Shown here piece after piece: positions 24,501 to 36,691 of a stretch of DNA of 64,000 nucleotides. The notes beneath the pieces are model-generated. The model was not told where the DNA came from, made no database searches, and saw nothing but the letters and a program-made list of their open reading frames with translations. The stretch is from Varanus komodoensis. Its lineage: Eukaryota > Chordata > Lepidosauria > Squamata > Varanidae. Positions within the stretch are counted from its first letter, which is position 1, and each line of letters opens with the position of its first letter. The stretch covers positions 36,920,769 through 36,984,768 of the forward strand of contig NW_025336598.1 of assembly GCF_004798865.1 (NCBI RefSeq), written 5' to 3'. The translations under genes and the position numbers were made by a program.

Positions 24501-26149
24501 TACATTTTGAATCCATACTAGAATGTGCATTAATCAGAACTCATCATTGTTCTTTATAACATGCACTATAAAACCTATTTTTCATTAGGAATGTGGTAAA
24601 GTGGACTCATCTTGTCTGCAGCTCTGATGCCTTCAGTCTCCTGAGATAGAGTTAATTTGCACCCCATGCACTACTAGCTTTATATTTTTCCAATAGCTTC
24701 TTCTACTCGCTCTTTTACAGGCAGAAATTATCCATGCAAAGCAGAATATTAAAAAGGGTTTTTTAAAATATAAAATGCTATAACTATTAACATAAACTGA
24801 TACTTAAGTATCTGTTAATTTTAAGCATGGAAATGCGACAAGAATTCAGATTTTTTTCATATTTTTCTGTAATCAGAGAGTATTGTTGTAAAGCTGTGGG
24901 TGAAATGCATCGCAAACCAACCATTAGGGAGATTGCTTTATAAAACTGTCACAATTGGGATCTCTGTCTCTTTGCAAAGAAATAAATATAAAATGCTGCT
25001 TGTGTTTCTAAAAATACTTCCTCTTTCCCTCTTGGAGTGTTTGAGTGTGTGAGCCCGAGATGGGCACACACAGAACACAAAGCACATCCATCCCAGTGTT
25101 TACAGATGCACGGGCATCATTCATCCAAAGGGCTATTGTGCAAACATGTCTGCAAAAATATTCCCACCATTTATCCCACAGATGGTTAAGAGTCATTTTC
25201 ATTAAGCACCACGGCTACCACCAAACCATGGAAATGTGTAGCCAGCGGGGATTTCACTTTTTGCCCCAGCAGCTGCCTCCTGGTATTGCCTTTCAAACAA
25301 GGAAAAGCTGCACAAGCAATTTGTGAGGTGGTGTGAGAAAGGACTATTATCTTCTGCAGCTTCGCTGGAGAGCAAAAGAGGAAAACACTTACTGAATACT
25401 CTCTTCCATATGGATATTTGGGAATGAGCATTCCCTGACAGGGTTTGTTCAACTGTCTGTGTTACTACATAGCTGTGATCGTGATGTACTGGGCATTTAG
25501 ACCTTATGTAGGCATTCCATTTATATAAACTTGAAGCAGATGGCGGGCAGGGAAGGCAGCTGGACCTGCCCTATGGCTTGCATTTATTGTACAGTTCAGA
25601 TGATTCTTCTGTGGTTTATTGTCCTGGGAACTTTAAAAAGGAGAGGCTCCAAGCTTGAGAAATGGCACACAGATAGAATTTGCCCACGGTTCCATATTTC
25701 CACACACTAAAATAGGCGGTAGCTTTTCCACATGGATGGTCCTCCAGATGGTTTGGCCTATGATGCTCATTAGCCCATGGTGAAGGATGATGGTCATTGT
25801 AGGCTAAAACAACTAATTACAAACTGCCTAAACATTGTCCTAAACGTTTTCCAACATGCAACACAATGGAAAGATATGCCTTCATTTAAATCATGGCATT
25901 CTGAAGGATAAAGGGATCCATTTTCATTCTCTTTTATGAGCAAGGGAATGTTCTGAACCCAATTGGCATGAACTTTGAGAAAATTTCCTTACTTGCAGAA
26001 AGGAACTGGCAGCTCTTCAGTGCAGTACTCTGCACACAAAACAAGAACCGGTGTGATCTTTGCACCATGTCCACATTTACACAAACCAAATGCTGGTCAA
26101 AATCTATGGGACCTCTCCATAGCATGCCTATGGCATGATTCACTTATAT
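18578..26149. other. Long intergenic stretch without recognised genes
   Basis: No coding exon or named repeat is visible in about 7.5 kb. Small features are a (GT)n run near 19618-19630, a short pyrimidine-rich duplication (CTCCTCAGCTTTCTCCTT repeated at about 21324-21357), and an AT-rich block at about 23640-24970. The low repeat content would suit conserved non-coding sequence, but I cannot test this. Confidence 0.35.
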
Positions 26150-26390
26150 ATTTGTATTTTATTTTATTTTGATTTATATCCTGCTTTTTTCCTACAAATG
26201 GCTCGAGGCAGCTTACATCATTCTCCTCCTCCATCTTATCCCCACAACAACAACCCTGTGAGGTAGGTTGGGCTGAGAGTCTGTGACTGGCCCAAAGTCA
26301 CCTAGTTGGCTCCATGGCCGAGTGGGGACTCGAACCCGGATTGTCTGAGTCCCAGTCCCATGCTCTTAACCACTACACCACACGGGCTCT
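26150..26390 (-). mobile_element. MIR-like tRNA-derived SINE
   Basis: The reverse complement begins AGAGCCCGTGTGGTGTAGTG, has GGTTAAGAGCATGG (A-box region) and CGGGTTCGAGTCCCC (B box), then the GGCCAGTCACAGACTCTCAG core, CCTACCTCACAGGGTTGTTG, GTAAGCTGCCTCGAGCC and an A/T-rich tail. It is the best-preserved copy of this family in the window and lies just downstream of the GALNT13 end. Confidence 0.85.
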
Positions 26391-26819
26391 ATAAACTGGC
26401 CTACTGCTTGGCTACTGCACATGCCAAGCCTGGCAGCTGAATGCTAAACATTTGCACTGACTCCATTGAAAAAGAGGATTTGAGAGAACAAGAAAATATA
26501 ACAAAGATCTGTCTGTGGTGCTGCTCTGGGATGGCCCATGTAAAGTGCAATGCGATGCTGTGCCTGTAGCAGAAGCGCCCAAGCAGGTAAGAGTTGTCAG
26601 AATGCAGGCGCTGGGCACAAAAGTCACTCTTTCATCCAGGGCAGCTGAATGGAGTCTTGCCAGGCTACATTATGCACATTTTAACCAGGCACCCAATGCA
26701 CAATGCAGACTATGGATAAAGAAACCTCTGGGGAAAAAAGAGGCATCTATTTGATCATTGTAAGACAGGGCTGAACACCCACAACAGAGACAAGTCACAC
26801 TAAAATAAAACTAATCTGG
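26391..26819. other. Sequence just beyond the presumed GALNT13 3' end
   Basis: No recognised gene or repeat. Confidence 0.35.
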
Positions 26820-29800
26820 CATATTTTATTTCTATAAAATGTATAAATATTTAAAATTTACAGCAGAGTTAACATTTAGTAACGGTTACAACATTTGAAA
26901 TGATGTGTTTCTTGATCCACTCTTACAAATGTTATATGTATTTATGTCTCAAGCACTAAATTCAGGAAGCTTTATGGGCAAGCTCTCAGCTACCACTGGT
27001 TTCTTCTAACATAAGAAATCAGATGCAGTGCGAAGCCCAAATTTTCATTTTAAAGGGCCACTTCATATATTCTGCCTTTGAGGTATGCACTTTAGATGCC
27101 TTAGATATAGCTCTAAAAATGTGTGGATGTGACCAATGTTTGCAAACATGCATTTCTTAGAAAAGCACTCACTGGGAGACTGGGTCAGCTCAGATTTCCT
27201 GTAAGTACATACCTCAGTTAAGGATGGCTTTGCTGCCATATAATATATGGGATGGTCTACATGGATATGAAGTACTGATATTGAGAGTGGCCCTGTATGC
27301 AAAGAAATGGACTTACCCAGGTTTCCTGAACACCTGCTGCTTAAGGGGCAAATGGTAGCTCTGATCTAACCAAAACTATGAAACTGAGATCTCAGGAGTA
27401 TACAGAAATGTTTTAAACACTTCTACACTAATAGTTCACATGGCCTAATTAATAACACATTGCTGGCGTTCATTCAACACCTTGAGATCAAACAATAGCT
27501 TATATTTAGTAGCAGTTTAGATGTGGTGTAATCTCACCAGATGTGTTCATACAGCAGCAGCACTTTTTATCTATTCCATACATTGAAATACCAGACGAAA
27601 AGGAGTGATGGTTACTGGGATACATTTGGAATTCTTAAGCTGTAGCTTTCACAATAGTTGATGACAAGTCTGGTGTCCTCTTGAAACTGCAAACATGTTC
27701 ACATTTTCAAGTTTATTATGATGCAAAAGGACTTAGACAGTGACATTATAAAATTCTACTTCAAATTTATCCCCTAAACCATTCCAGCCTAATTCACAGC
27801 TTTACTCTTAAGCACCTGCACTAGTAATTGCCTCATCTGAGACTGTATTTAGCATCTACAAATGTGATGCAACTAAAATTCATATGATCAGATATGATCT
27901 TCATTACTTTCAAGTAAAAAAAATTCTGGACCATGTTGGTAACAGTACAGTTCTCTTTTTGAAAGGCTATTTAACTACTTTGTTATTTGATTAAAATACT
28001 GTTCTTGGGTCTCGACAGTCCAGAGATAGCCTTTGAATAGAAAGTTCATTACACACCTATTTCTTGCTCTTCAAGTAATTCATGAAGTTGTCAAGGATGA
28101 GGAACTTCTAATACTTTTCAGTGCAAGCCTATGCACGCCTACTAAGAAGTACTACTGAGTTCAGTGGGGATTACTCCTAGGTAATGAGCACAGGATTGCA
28201 GCCTCACTTTGTTCCATAGTACTATTCTTACAATCAGAATATCCTTAGCTCAAGCATTCATCTAGCTTTGTGTTTCCTGTTGTTTCATGAGAGCAATCAA
28301 GAGTTCTGAGATGTCGTCAGCAATATTTCTGTATTCTGCTCTTTTCCTTCCATGTACAGATATTAATCAGTGCTCAGTGCATTGCTGTGAAATCAGGAAC
28401 AGTTGGTTTCAATTTACAAGTGGGAGAACAATGACAACATTTTCCAAAAGCAGGTTTTAATTTTGATCCTTATGGATACTGTGTATTTTTGACTTCAAAT
28501 GTGAGTAATGGATGTCAAGTAACTGGGAAACAGCCAACTTTTAACTGGTCTACAAAACACTGAATGCGGGCAGCAGAATTTTAGGAAAGCAGCAGGATTA
28601 CAATCCTTTTAACAGTTTTAAAAATATTTTAAAGATAGTATCAACCTTTACCAGAGTCATACAGGAATGTGACAGCAGAACTGTGGCAGAACACTTGATA
28701 GTCAACTTGGTAGTAGGATTGGGGTGAGCACGGGACATAAGAGCACTTGACTAGGATGGTATCCTAACTAAAACGAGTAGCAAACAGCATCAAGGTGGCT
28801 TTTTACTACTTCCTAGTATCCTTGTATAAATGCCTTGAAACAGTTATGTTCCCTTTAAATTCTCCTTTTAAATTATAAATGCATTTTAGGTTCATTCCAT
28901 CTAACCCCCCCAGCAGTACAAAACTTTCTTCTCTGTGCACAGTATGTTTACTCAAGTGTAAGTTTTCTGTGTTTAGTGGGATTTGCGGCCACTGCTTTCT
29001 TATATATTAAGAATATGTGGCCCTCAGTGTGCTCTCACACACACGTAACTTGAACAGACTTACACACTATAATGGCTTTGAAGCAGTTCAATATCTGGGT
29101 TACTCTGAACCTCTAGATGCAATTTGGTTACTACTACTCTAGTTGCAAAACACAACAGGATCTCTATTGCTCCTAAAAGGGTGCAGTAGAATCAGGCAGA
29201 CCCTACTCCTGAATGGAGCCTAGGATGGTAAGATGCCACTGGGCTCCAAACAGACAACCTGGTACAGTAACACAAAGCTTCCCATTAGACATTACATTAA
29301 GTTTGCAAGTCCTCTGAGCACACCTTCTAGGCAACTTTGTCTTGCAAAATCGTGCACATGAGCACACACACCAGATATATGGCCTCCAGAATGCAGACTC
29401 CAGCACCTCACCTGCTGTGCCTTCAGTACTCTAATCCATCAGTCTGTCCGCAGACCAGGTAGCGAGTGTGGAGGATGCCATCCATAATGCAACAATGGGT
29501 TAAGCCCCTGGCACAGGCTTCATTCTTTTCTGAATCCCAGTTTCATACAACATATTGTCCAGCAGTGTGGTATGATGCAGCAAGACTTGCTGCACTCCAG
29601 TACCCCCTGCTTGTGGCGGGGAGGGAAGCCATCACCGGGCAACTCAAGAGGAATCAGGTGAGGCCAATAACACTATGAATAGTCTTATATAAGAACTCGG
29701 TTAAGACTCATAGCTTTAGTCTAGGCAACTCCTCAAGATAAAGTGTTGAACAGACCTGTATCTTGCCTTATCGCACATGGCATCTGACCAACACCAGACT

Positions 29801-31620
29801 CTCCCTGATGACATCTCCTTTCTCACAAGGTTTGTCTGCCTAATCTAGCATCTGAACTCCAGCCATTCTCTGAAGAGGGCTTATGCCTCCAGATCATGGA
29901 GTCTTTGCCTGTCTGCCCACCCACCCAGTAAGCAGTCTACCAGCCTATTCTTTTGCCTCTCAACCTCACTGCATCCTGACACTACATTAGCATACTTCAT
30001 GGCAGCAGCATAGAGCTTTTCTACAGGTGGATGGGACAGAAAAACAGTAATATTCAACCTCCAAACAGGTAGCATTAATGGTGTGGCAGGCCTCCTTCAC
30101 AGCAAGAGTGTCTAGGCCCAAGGCCTCTGGCTGAGATGTGAAAAGGGCAGGGCTACTCACTCTCTCAACTGCTTTGTGATGGCAACACTGGTGAATCCAT
30201 ACTGTTCAGAAGGGCCCATTCATCTCAGACACTGTGGCATGACAACTGGCTTGATATACAAACCATATGTAAAATCCAGCTACAGGGAGCTTATTCTATA
30301 CACCTCTATAGCTGATATCGCTCATGATAGACTTGACCTGAGAACCATGCATATTCCAAAGTTTGCTGAAGACTGCTCCCACAAACACAGACAGAACAAT
30401 ATGCCATATAATTGACATTCTTTTTAAATAAAATAGTTTATTATTTATGCTTCTACTAAATTTCTAAAGCAGCTGTGCTGCGGGCCATAATCTTACTAGA
30501 TATGCTTTTAATTAGTCCCGTATTCAATACTGTCATATGTAAAACTGTTCAACGTGCTAAATTTTGGAGACTTAACAGGTGGAAGCTTTGATGTTTTCAG
30601 TGGGTATTAATGAATTGTTACAGATGTTTATAATACCAATAGCAATATTTTAAAAAAGCAAAAAGTATAACCAATATGGAAAGGCGAGTACTTAATGTAC
30701 CAAAACTTAACTTGAACTCAGATAAAGTGTCCAGTGTAAACCTTTTATAAGAAGAGTTTTTAAGGATTTTACCTCCATATGATTCTGTTTGGTACCTTCT
30801 ATATTTTCACAAATGGGGGTGGATGAGAATTGGCCAGAGGCAGTACTATGTTTCACAATGGCTTCTTCTTTTCCAAGGGTATTTAAGTTACCTGTGGACA
30901 GCATACATTCTAGTTCATCATGTCACCTTTTACTGTGAATTCAATTTTGCATCACATCTGCCAGCATATCCTTCATTCAGTGTTGTTGATTTTACGAAGG
31001 GGATCATAAGCAAGTACCCCCTGGTATTATACATGAAAAACATCCATTATATACAGCAAATTTACTGCTCAGAAATCCTTTCAGCTGAGCAATCCAGTGG
31101 TTATGTGTAGCAGCAGATTATAACTAATTCTTCTGCTGTTGCCATGAAGGACCAGTACAAGCACATCAACTCAATAAACAAATGTCATAATCATTCACAA
31201 TGCAAGTGAATTTCATAAGGCATTGAACATTGTCACTTTCAAGCAACATTACATGACAGAACCAACAGCAAGCCCTTCCCCCCACCCCGTCCCCTTGGAG
31301 TTGAGCACTGCAGTTTTTCATGAGTTGGATTTCCTCATGAATATCATGTCTTGATAATAATGTATGTTATGGTATATGAAGCACTTATGTGTTCAGCTGA
31401 ATGAGTAAAAAAGTCTGAGGGGGAAAGTGCAAACATGCTTTCAGCAATAAAAAAGTGGGTTTTTTCCCTCACAGGCGGGCTTTTCGCAGAGCCTCCAAAA
31501 CCCTTCACTTCACTGCTAGCAAGGGGAGGAGGAGATCCTTTCATTCAGTCTAAATGAGTGAAGTACCAGCGCTCCAGGACCTTAGGCGGCCTGAGGAAAG
31601 GCAGCAACCCTCGCTTGGCT
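26820..31620 (-). other. GALNT13: Probable long 3' untranslated region of GALNT13
   Basis: This stretch directly follows the stop codon of the distal last exon and is AT-rich. Apart from one short palindromic repeat at 28124-28204 it holds no interspersed repeat I can name, unlike the introns on the other side. A minus-strand AATAAA lies at about 26825-26832 and others lie nearer the stop (for example about 30425-30450). Long 3' UTRs are common in neuronal genes. The end point is a guess; the UTR may stop at an earlier signal. Confidence 0.35.
28124..28204. mobile_element. Short palindromic MITE-like repeat
   Basis: About 80 bp, with imperfect inverted ends (GCAAGCCTATGCAC on the left against GAGCACAGGATTGCAG on the right) around 'ACTGAGTTCAGTGGGGATTA'. 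The pattern '...actcaatggg...ttactcc...aggattgcagcc' is a very frequent short repeat in squamate genomes. I recognise it by pattern and do not know its superfamily. Confidence 0.5.
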
Positions 31621-31761
31621 TCAGGCACCCAAGGTCATGTTACGCAGAAGCCACTGCTGGGATCGGCTTTCGCTGCAGTCTTTCATGGTAGGGACCATTT
31701 TGTCATCCTCAGATGGTTCATCAAGACACTGGTTGCTGTTAACGTGCCTCAGGGTCAGTTG
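31621..31761 (-). CDS. GALNT13: GALNT13 distal last coding exon (lectin gamma repeat)
   Basis: Encodes the last 46 residues and the TGA stop of the standard form of polypeptide N-acetylgalactosaminyltransferase 13. This Golgi type II membrane enzyme transfers GalNAc from UDP-GalNAc to Ser/Thr to start mucin-type O-glycans, and is mainly neural in mammals. The exon begins after a TTTTGCAG acceptor in phase 0, joining the GAG codon that ends exon 51461-51327. It completes the third repeat of the ricin-type lectin domain, with [11 protein letters not shown] (the CLD sugar-binding motif) and [10 protein letters not shown] (the QxW motif). It ends NMTLGA, very close to the mammalian ending I recall (NMTLGT), and has an NMT sequon. 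GALNT1 is the nearest paralogue, but its ending differs (NVTLPEIF), so GALNT13 is preferred. Confidence 0.93.
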   Translation of the reverse strand, partial: QLTLRHVNSNQCLDEPSEDDKMVPTMKDCSESRSQQWLLRNMTLGA

Positions 31762-32462
31762 CTGCAAAACAGACAAAACAACCAACAAAACGCTCATGGC
31801 TTCAGTTTTGAATTGTTCCGCAATTACATCCAGGGCATTCTTGGCACACGGCGGAGCCACATAAAGGGCTTTTTTAAATGGCAAGCGCTGACTGGCACTC
31901 TGCAGATATGTTGGGCTTCCATCAGCTGCACCAGCATTTCCAAAAGCCAGGGATGCCGGGGATGCCATCCAAAATGTCTAGAAAGCATCAGTGGGGGAGG
32001 TTGTTTGTCAGCACTCAGCATGCCTATCATCATGTCACTTCTCATCATTTTTAGCTTTCATAATAAAAGATATGTGACAGCAGCGGAACATTAACATCAC
32101 AACTTTATCGCAGTCAGTTTCATAAATATCTCACACACCATTCTAACATCAATAATTCTTTTGGGTAAAATGAGAGGAGACAACGAGCACTGGCTGGATT
32201 TCCCTCTCTGTGGATTTTACGAAGTGCATCCTTCCTGTACAGTGCAATTTGTTGCAATTATACCCTGGCCCAATATGTCCTGGCTTTGCTGCAGACACAA
32301 ACCAGTGCTTTCGTCTGTTGTCCTCTGCCAATGGCAGCCTTTTCACTGACTGGCAAATGAGTACTTAGCCCTTCTCCCAATCTTCTTTAAAAAAAATCCT
32401 CTTGCACACACCAGTCTGCAATAAGCTCCAAACATTTATCGTAGGAAATGCATGCTCTTAAA
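31762..32462 (-). other. GALNT13 intron sequence upstream of the distal last exon
   Basis: Non-coding. Several short open frames on both strands overlap the exon and its flank but do not extend the protein. Confidence 0.6.
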
Positions 32463-32706
32463 TAATATTTATTATTTATTATATTTGCATCCCACCTTTT
32501 TCAAGGAACTAAAGGTGGCTTACACAATTCTCCTCCTCCTTGCAATATTGTCCCCACACAACAACCCTGTGAGGTAGGTTGGATTGAGAGTCTGTGACTG
32601 GCCCAAGTGAGTCTGTGACTGGCCCAGTGAGCTCCATGGCTGAGTGGGAGCAGAACCCAGATTGCCTGAGCCCCAGACCCACACACTTAACTACTACACC
32701 ACACTA
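32463..32706 (-). mobile_element. MIR-like tRNA-derived SINE with internal duplication
   Basis: The reverse complement has the GTGTGGTGTAGTAGTTAAG head, a CTGGGTTCTGCTCCC B-box-like site, the GGCCAGTCACAGACTC core and CCTACCTCACAGGGTTGTTG, and ends in an AT-rich tail. The core segment is duplicated in tandem: GAGTCTGTGACTGGCCCA stands at 32588-32605 and again at 32609-32626. Confidence 0.8.
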
Positions 32707-32747
32707 TTTGGAGGACTTAGTTTTGGATATAACCACTAAAGTGTCTC

Positions 32748-32776
32748 AGTCAGCCAGCCAGCCAGCCAGCCAGCCA
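32748..32776. repeat. (CCAG)n microsatellite
   Basis: Six to seven consecutive four-base units. Confidence 0.9.
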
Positions 32777-35220
32777 AAATGATTTTAGAGTAAGGCACTA
32801 TTAAGGCTTAAGGATTTTTAAGCAGGTTACATTGATAGCAATCACTTCCTTTAGCTGCTGCTTAGATGTAGCTCTCAAACAATCTCCTGAGATTAGGAGA
32901 CTAGGACCTGCTTAGCCTTGAACACAGGGACACTCAGCTGACTGAACAAGAGACTTATCTGTCTGTATGTGCATGCATGCATATGCGTGTTAACAACACT
33001 TTTCAAAATACCTGCTGTGCAACAACCATTTGGTCCCCAAGCCAGGCACATCTGAAAGGCAGAAGGTTGCGTGGTGGTGCCCCCCTTGGGGATGAGCAGG
33101 AGGACCAAAGCAAGGGAGCAAGAGCACAACCCAACTGTTTCTTGGCTACCTGGTTTGACAGGTGAACCCACCAGAACGTCTTAGAATACCAGATTAAGTA
33201 CATCATTACATAGATTGATGATCCTCCTTAGTGGATGAGAAACCATCCTAAAAAATCACCTTACAATCTTTACACTCGGGTAATATATTGCAACTTGACA
33301 CCAGTATTTCAAGTTTAACGTTGATTCTGAGTTCAGTAGTTCTCTAATAAAAGATGAGTATTTGCCTTAGTATTTCAAGACATTCTTTACTTTCACAAAT
33401 GCCCCCTTTAAAAGGAGCTTTCTTACTGCCCAAATGCATTTTTGAAATTATGTTGTTTCATTAAATGATGCATTTTCTATCTCAAAGCCTCCTTGCTTGC
33501 TGCAACATGGGACATGGATGAAGACAGAGGAAGAATTCTTTTGCTTTCTGATCAAATGCATCACAAACTTGGTATTATGCTATCAATAAAATCCAGGTTT
33601 TATTTTATTCAGTAAAATATTATTAAAATGTTTTATTTTGCTGTATTTGAATGGGAAAGTGACAACTGTTTGTGGATGGCAGAATTATTTCCTTTGCAAA
33701 TGTCTCTTCTGATTCTCAACTCTCCCATACATTCTCCAGCAATTTCTTAAAGACCAAGTGTCCTAGTTCTGGAATATCCAAACTCAGTATACCAATTATC
33801 GACATAGTCTTCATGATGGAAAATAAGTGGAAGCAATATAATTTATAACACTTGAAAAGCTCCCAACATCCAGATATATCGTAGCAGTTTCGGAACCTGT
33901 GCATGGTGTCTTGCAAAGAAAGCTACTCCATCCCTAGGGAGTAAGGTATTTTATTTCAGAATCTGAATTTCTGTGAAGCACCTAAGAACTTTGTCTACTG
34001 AGTGGAACAAGTATGGAAGGAAGGAATAATGAACAGATGGATGGACGGGAGGAAGGTTCTTTTGGTACCTGGGGCAGAAAATCCATCAAATACTTTTTGC
34101 CCACCTTGGCAGTAAACCAACCAACCAACCAAACAGAATACACTAACAGTGTTCTGTCCTTACAGACAGTAGACAGAAATAGCTGCCCTGCCCTGCCCTG
34201 CCTCATGGAAGGGGTAAGTGGTTTATCTAAAGACCTGGGCAATCAAACACAGCTTTTTAATAGGTTTAAATTCAACCTGTTGCTGTTAGAGCACATGCAG
34301 TCTGCCAGGACAAGGAAAGCTTGAACTTGAAATTTATAAGGCTGGGTTGGAATAGCATATTACACAATTGTGCACATACGCACATAAACCTACTATGTCA
34401 TATCACTGGTACTTCCAACACCGTACTGTTTATTCTGATTCTGACTAGCGGCATCTCTCCATAGAGCCTGACAGGTGTCCTTCGACCCAATTACCAGTGA
34501 CCCTTGGACTTTCTATGCACAAAGCATGTGGACTGGTATTGAGCTAAGGCAATTTCTAAGGCAAGACAGGATGAAATTCCAGAGCACTGTGAAAAATGCT
34601 TACTATAACAACCAAAGCTATGGCATCAGTTCCATTTAAGAGAGTGTGTGTTTTTTTTAATTATACAACTCACAAAACCCTCAGCAGCACGGTATATTTT
34701 AAACTGTTGCGCTGCCTTTCACTCTAGAAATGACCAGGAATGAGGTTTATAAAGCACAGCTTCTCCTGGCCATTGCTGTGCATTGACACTTTGCATAACA
34801 GGCTTGCAATGCTGAAGGTGACAGACTGAATTGTGCCAAAGGAATCGCTGCCGCATCAATGCTAGCAGCAAAATGCTAGCTGCAAAAATGTCTTTACAGG
34901 CTATTTGCTTGTTTGTTTGACTTTTTGCTGTTTTAGGACAGGCTTGCATCTATGATCTACCAAGCTCAACGTAGGCTACCAATGCAGGCACTTGGCAACC
35001 CACCAAGTGTTTGGTAAACCTGGCTGCGGTCCAGTTAGAGACTTGCAGGAACAGTCTGGGGCTGCTGCTCTCAGGATCAAGTCAGCTTTCCTAGTTGGTG
35101 GCCTGATACAGCTTGTTGGAGGGATGTTCCACAGGCCCACTTTACAAGACTTGGGGGCATTCTTGTAATCACAGAATTCTGAATCAGCAGTTTTATAGAA
35201 TAAAAGGAGCTGTGGTGTTG
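32777..35220 (-). other. GALNT13 intron sequence, no recognised repeat
   Basis: No exon-like segment or nameable repeat. Short simple repeats occur, for example (CCAA)n at about 34115-34130 and (CCCTG)n at about 34185-34202. Confidence 0.4.
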
Positions 35221-35228
35221 CCTTAGGG
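35221..35228. repeat. Left 8-bp target duplication of the hAT block (CCTTAGGG)
   Basis: Lies immediately before the CAGTGATGG terminus of MITE copy A. It is identical to 36692-36699, which follows the far end of copy B. Confidence 0.8.
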
Positions 35229-35830
35229 CAGTGATGGTGAAGCTTTTATTGATTGATTGATTGATTGATTGATTTATATCCTGCCTTTTTCCTACAAAGG
35301 GCTCAAGGCAGCTTACATCTCCTCCTCCATCTTATCCCCACAACAACCACCCTGTGAGGTAGGTTGGGCTAAGAGTCTGTGACTGGCCCAAAGTCACCCA
35401 GTTGGCTCCATGGCTGAGCAGGGACTAGAACCCAGATCGTCTGAGTCCCAGTCCCATGCTCTTAACCACTACACCACACTGGCTCTGCAACCCAAAACCC
35501 ACTTATTTATCGCAAAGTGCCAACACTACAATAAAACCTGAAAACAAAGGTTTTAGTTTAGAGAAAACAACTCACAGCCAGTCCAAGCAAACATACAAAT
35601 ATCCTTGGCAGTGCACTAACCGGCCATGCAAAAGCTCGGATGAGTTGCGGCTGATGAGTCATGGCTCATGATGTCATCGCCTGGCGCCGCTACTCCTTTC
35701 CGAGCATGTGCATGGCCCCTATGTTCGCTGTTATCCGATGTTCAGCTGCTGGGGTGACTTGGCTTGCATGCCGATAGAGAGGGCTCTGTATGCCCACTGT
35801 GGCACATGTGCCATAGGTTTGCCATCACTG
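35229..35830 (+). mobile_element. hAT-type MITE, copy A, interrupted by a SINE
   Basis: Begins CAGTGATGGTGAA and ends with the inverted form TTTGCCATCACTG. Just inside the right end is a TGGCACATGTGCCA palindrome. The body shares long stretches with copy B: 35654-35708 differs at 3 of 55 positions from 36504-36558. CAGTG-type termini and 8-bp target duplications are hallmarks of hAT elements. No transposase is present. A MIR-like SINE (35248-35486) replaces or interrupts the left subterminal part. Orientation is set by copy B. Confidence 0.8.
35248..35486 (-). mobile_element. MIR-like SINE nested in the hAT MITE
   Basis: The reverse complement runs from AGAGCCAGTGTGGTGTAGTG through a CTGGGTTCTAGTCCC B box, GGCCAGTCACAGACTC and CCTACCTCACAGGGTGG to an (AATC)n tail (35248-35275). 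The hAT sequence resumes at 35487, with a short loss of hAT bases compared with copy B, so the SINE is younger than the MITE. Confidence 0.85.
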
Positions 35831-35940
35831 CTCTAGGTGCTCAGGAAAGTGCAAAAGTGCGTCCCACCACATTTCTGGAGAAACAGTAGCAAATCATGCA
35901 TTAATTAACCAAGACACTATGAATTATGACCACTACTGCG
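35831..35940. other. Unassigned spacer inside the composite hAT block
   Basis: About 110 bp between MITE copy A and the first satellite unit, with no recognised identity. Confidence 0.5.
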
Positions 35941-36304
35941 CTAACTCTACCCTGGGGCACACTCCTAACCCTAATATAGGGCTGAAAAACCATTGGAAAT
36001 AAGGCAATTTTGAAAAAACCTTCCTTTGGTAGCTTTTTCTGCACAGTTCATCATTTCTGCCCATTCTAAAAACATTCCAACCACCAAAATCACACCAGGA
36101 CACCTCGTTTTTCTAAACCCTAACCCTACCCTGGGGCACACCCCTAACCCTAATATAGGGGTAAAATACCACTGAAAATAGGGTGATTTTGAAAAAGCCT
36201 TCCTTGAGTAGCTTTTTCTGCACAGCTCATCTTTTCTGCCCATTCTAAACACATTCCAACCATCAAAATCAGGCCAGGACACCCAAGTTTTTCTAACCTT
36301 AACC
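35941..36304. repeat. 179-bp satellite, two units with telomere-like runs
   Basis: TACCCTGGGGCACAC recurs at 35948 and 36127, giving a 179-bp period. The units share CTAACCCTAATATAGGG, AGCTTTTTCTGCACAG, TTTCTGCCCATTCTAAA and CACATTCCAACCA-like segments. Each unit junction carries CTAACCCTAACCCTACCC, which is the C-rich telomere motif (CCCTAA)n with slight decay. The second unit is cut by the start of MITE copy B at 36305. Confidence 0.85.
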
Positions 36305-36691
36305 CAGTGATGGTGAATGTTTTAGAGACCGAGTGCCCAAACTGCAATTTATCACAAAGTGCCAACACTGCAATAATACCTGAAAACTGAGGTTTTAGTT
36401 TAGAAAAAACAATTCACAGCCAGTCCAAGCAAATATCTATCTATCTATCTATCCTTGGCAGCACACTGATCAGTCATGCAAAAGCTTGGATAAGTCACAG
36501 CTAATGAGTCACGGCTCATGATGTCATTGCCTGGCGCCGCTACTCCTTTCTGAGCATGCGCTTGGCCCCTATGTGTTCTGGTAACCGATGCTCGGCTGCC
36601 AGAGAGACACTGGGGCGACTTGGCTCAGGTGCCGACAGAGAGGGCTCTGCCTGACCGCTGTGGCACGCGTGCCATGGGTTCACCACCACTG
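36305..36691 (+). mobile_element. hAT-type MITE, copy B (complete)
   Basis: A 387-bp element from CAGTGATGGTGAA to TTCACCACCACTG, with imperfect terminal inverted repeats (12 of 13 bases) and a TGGCACGCGTGCCA palindrome just inside the right end. It is non-coding. A (CTAT)n tract at about 36435-36452 is absent from copy A. It has the same orientation as copy A. Confidence 0.85.

Noticed and set aside
26150-26390. tRNA gene suggested by the A- and B-box-like sequences
   Set aside because: The head belongs to a MIR-like SINE repeated several times in the window and does not fold as a full tRNA with an intact anticodon arm.
31558-32094. A 178-residue plus-strand frame
   Set aside because: It lies antisense to the GALNT13 distal last exon, which has clear family motifs and splice signals on the minus strand.
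35971-36282. A 103-residue minus-strand frame with an internally repeated protein
   Set aside because: The repeat is simply the 179-bp satellite read twice. The unit is not a multiple of three, so the second unit is read in a different frame.
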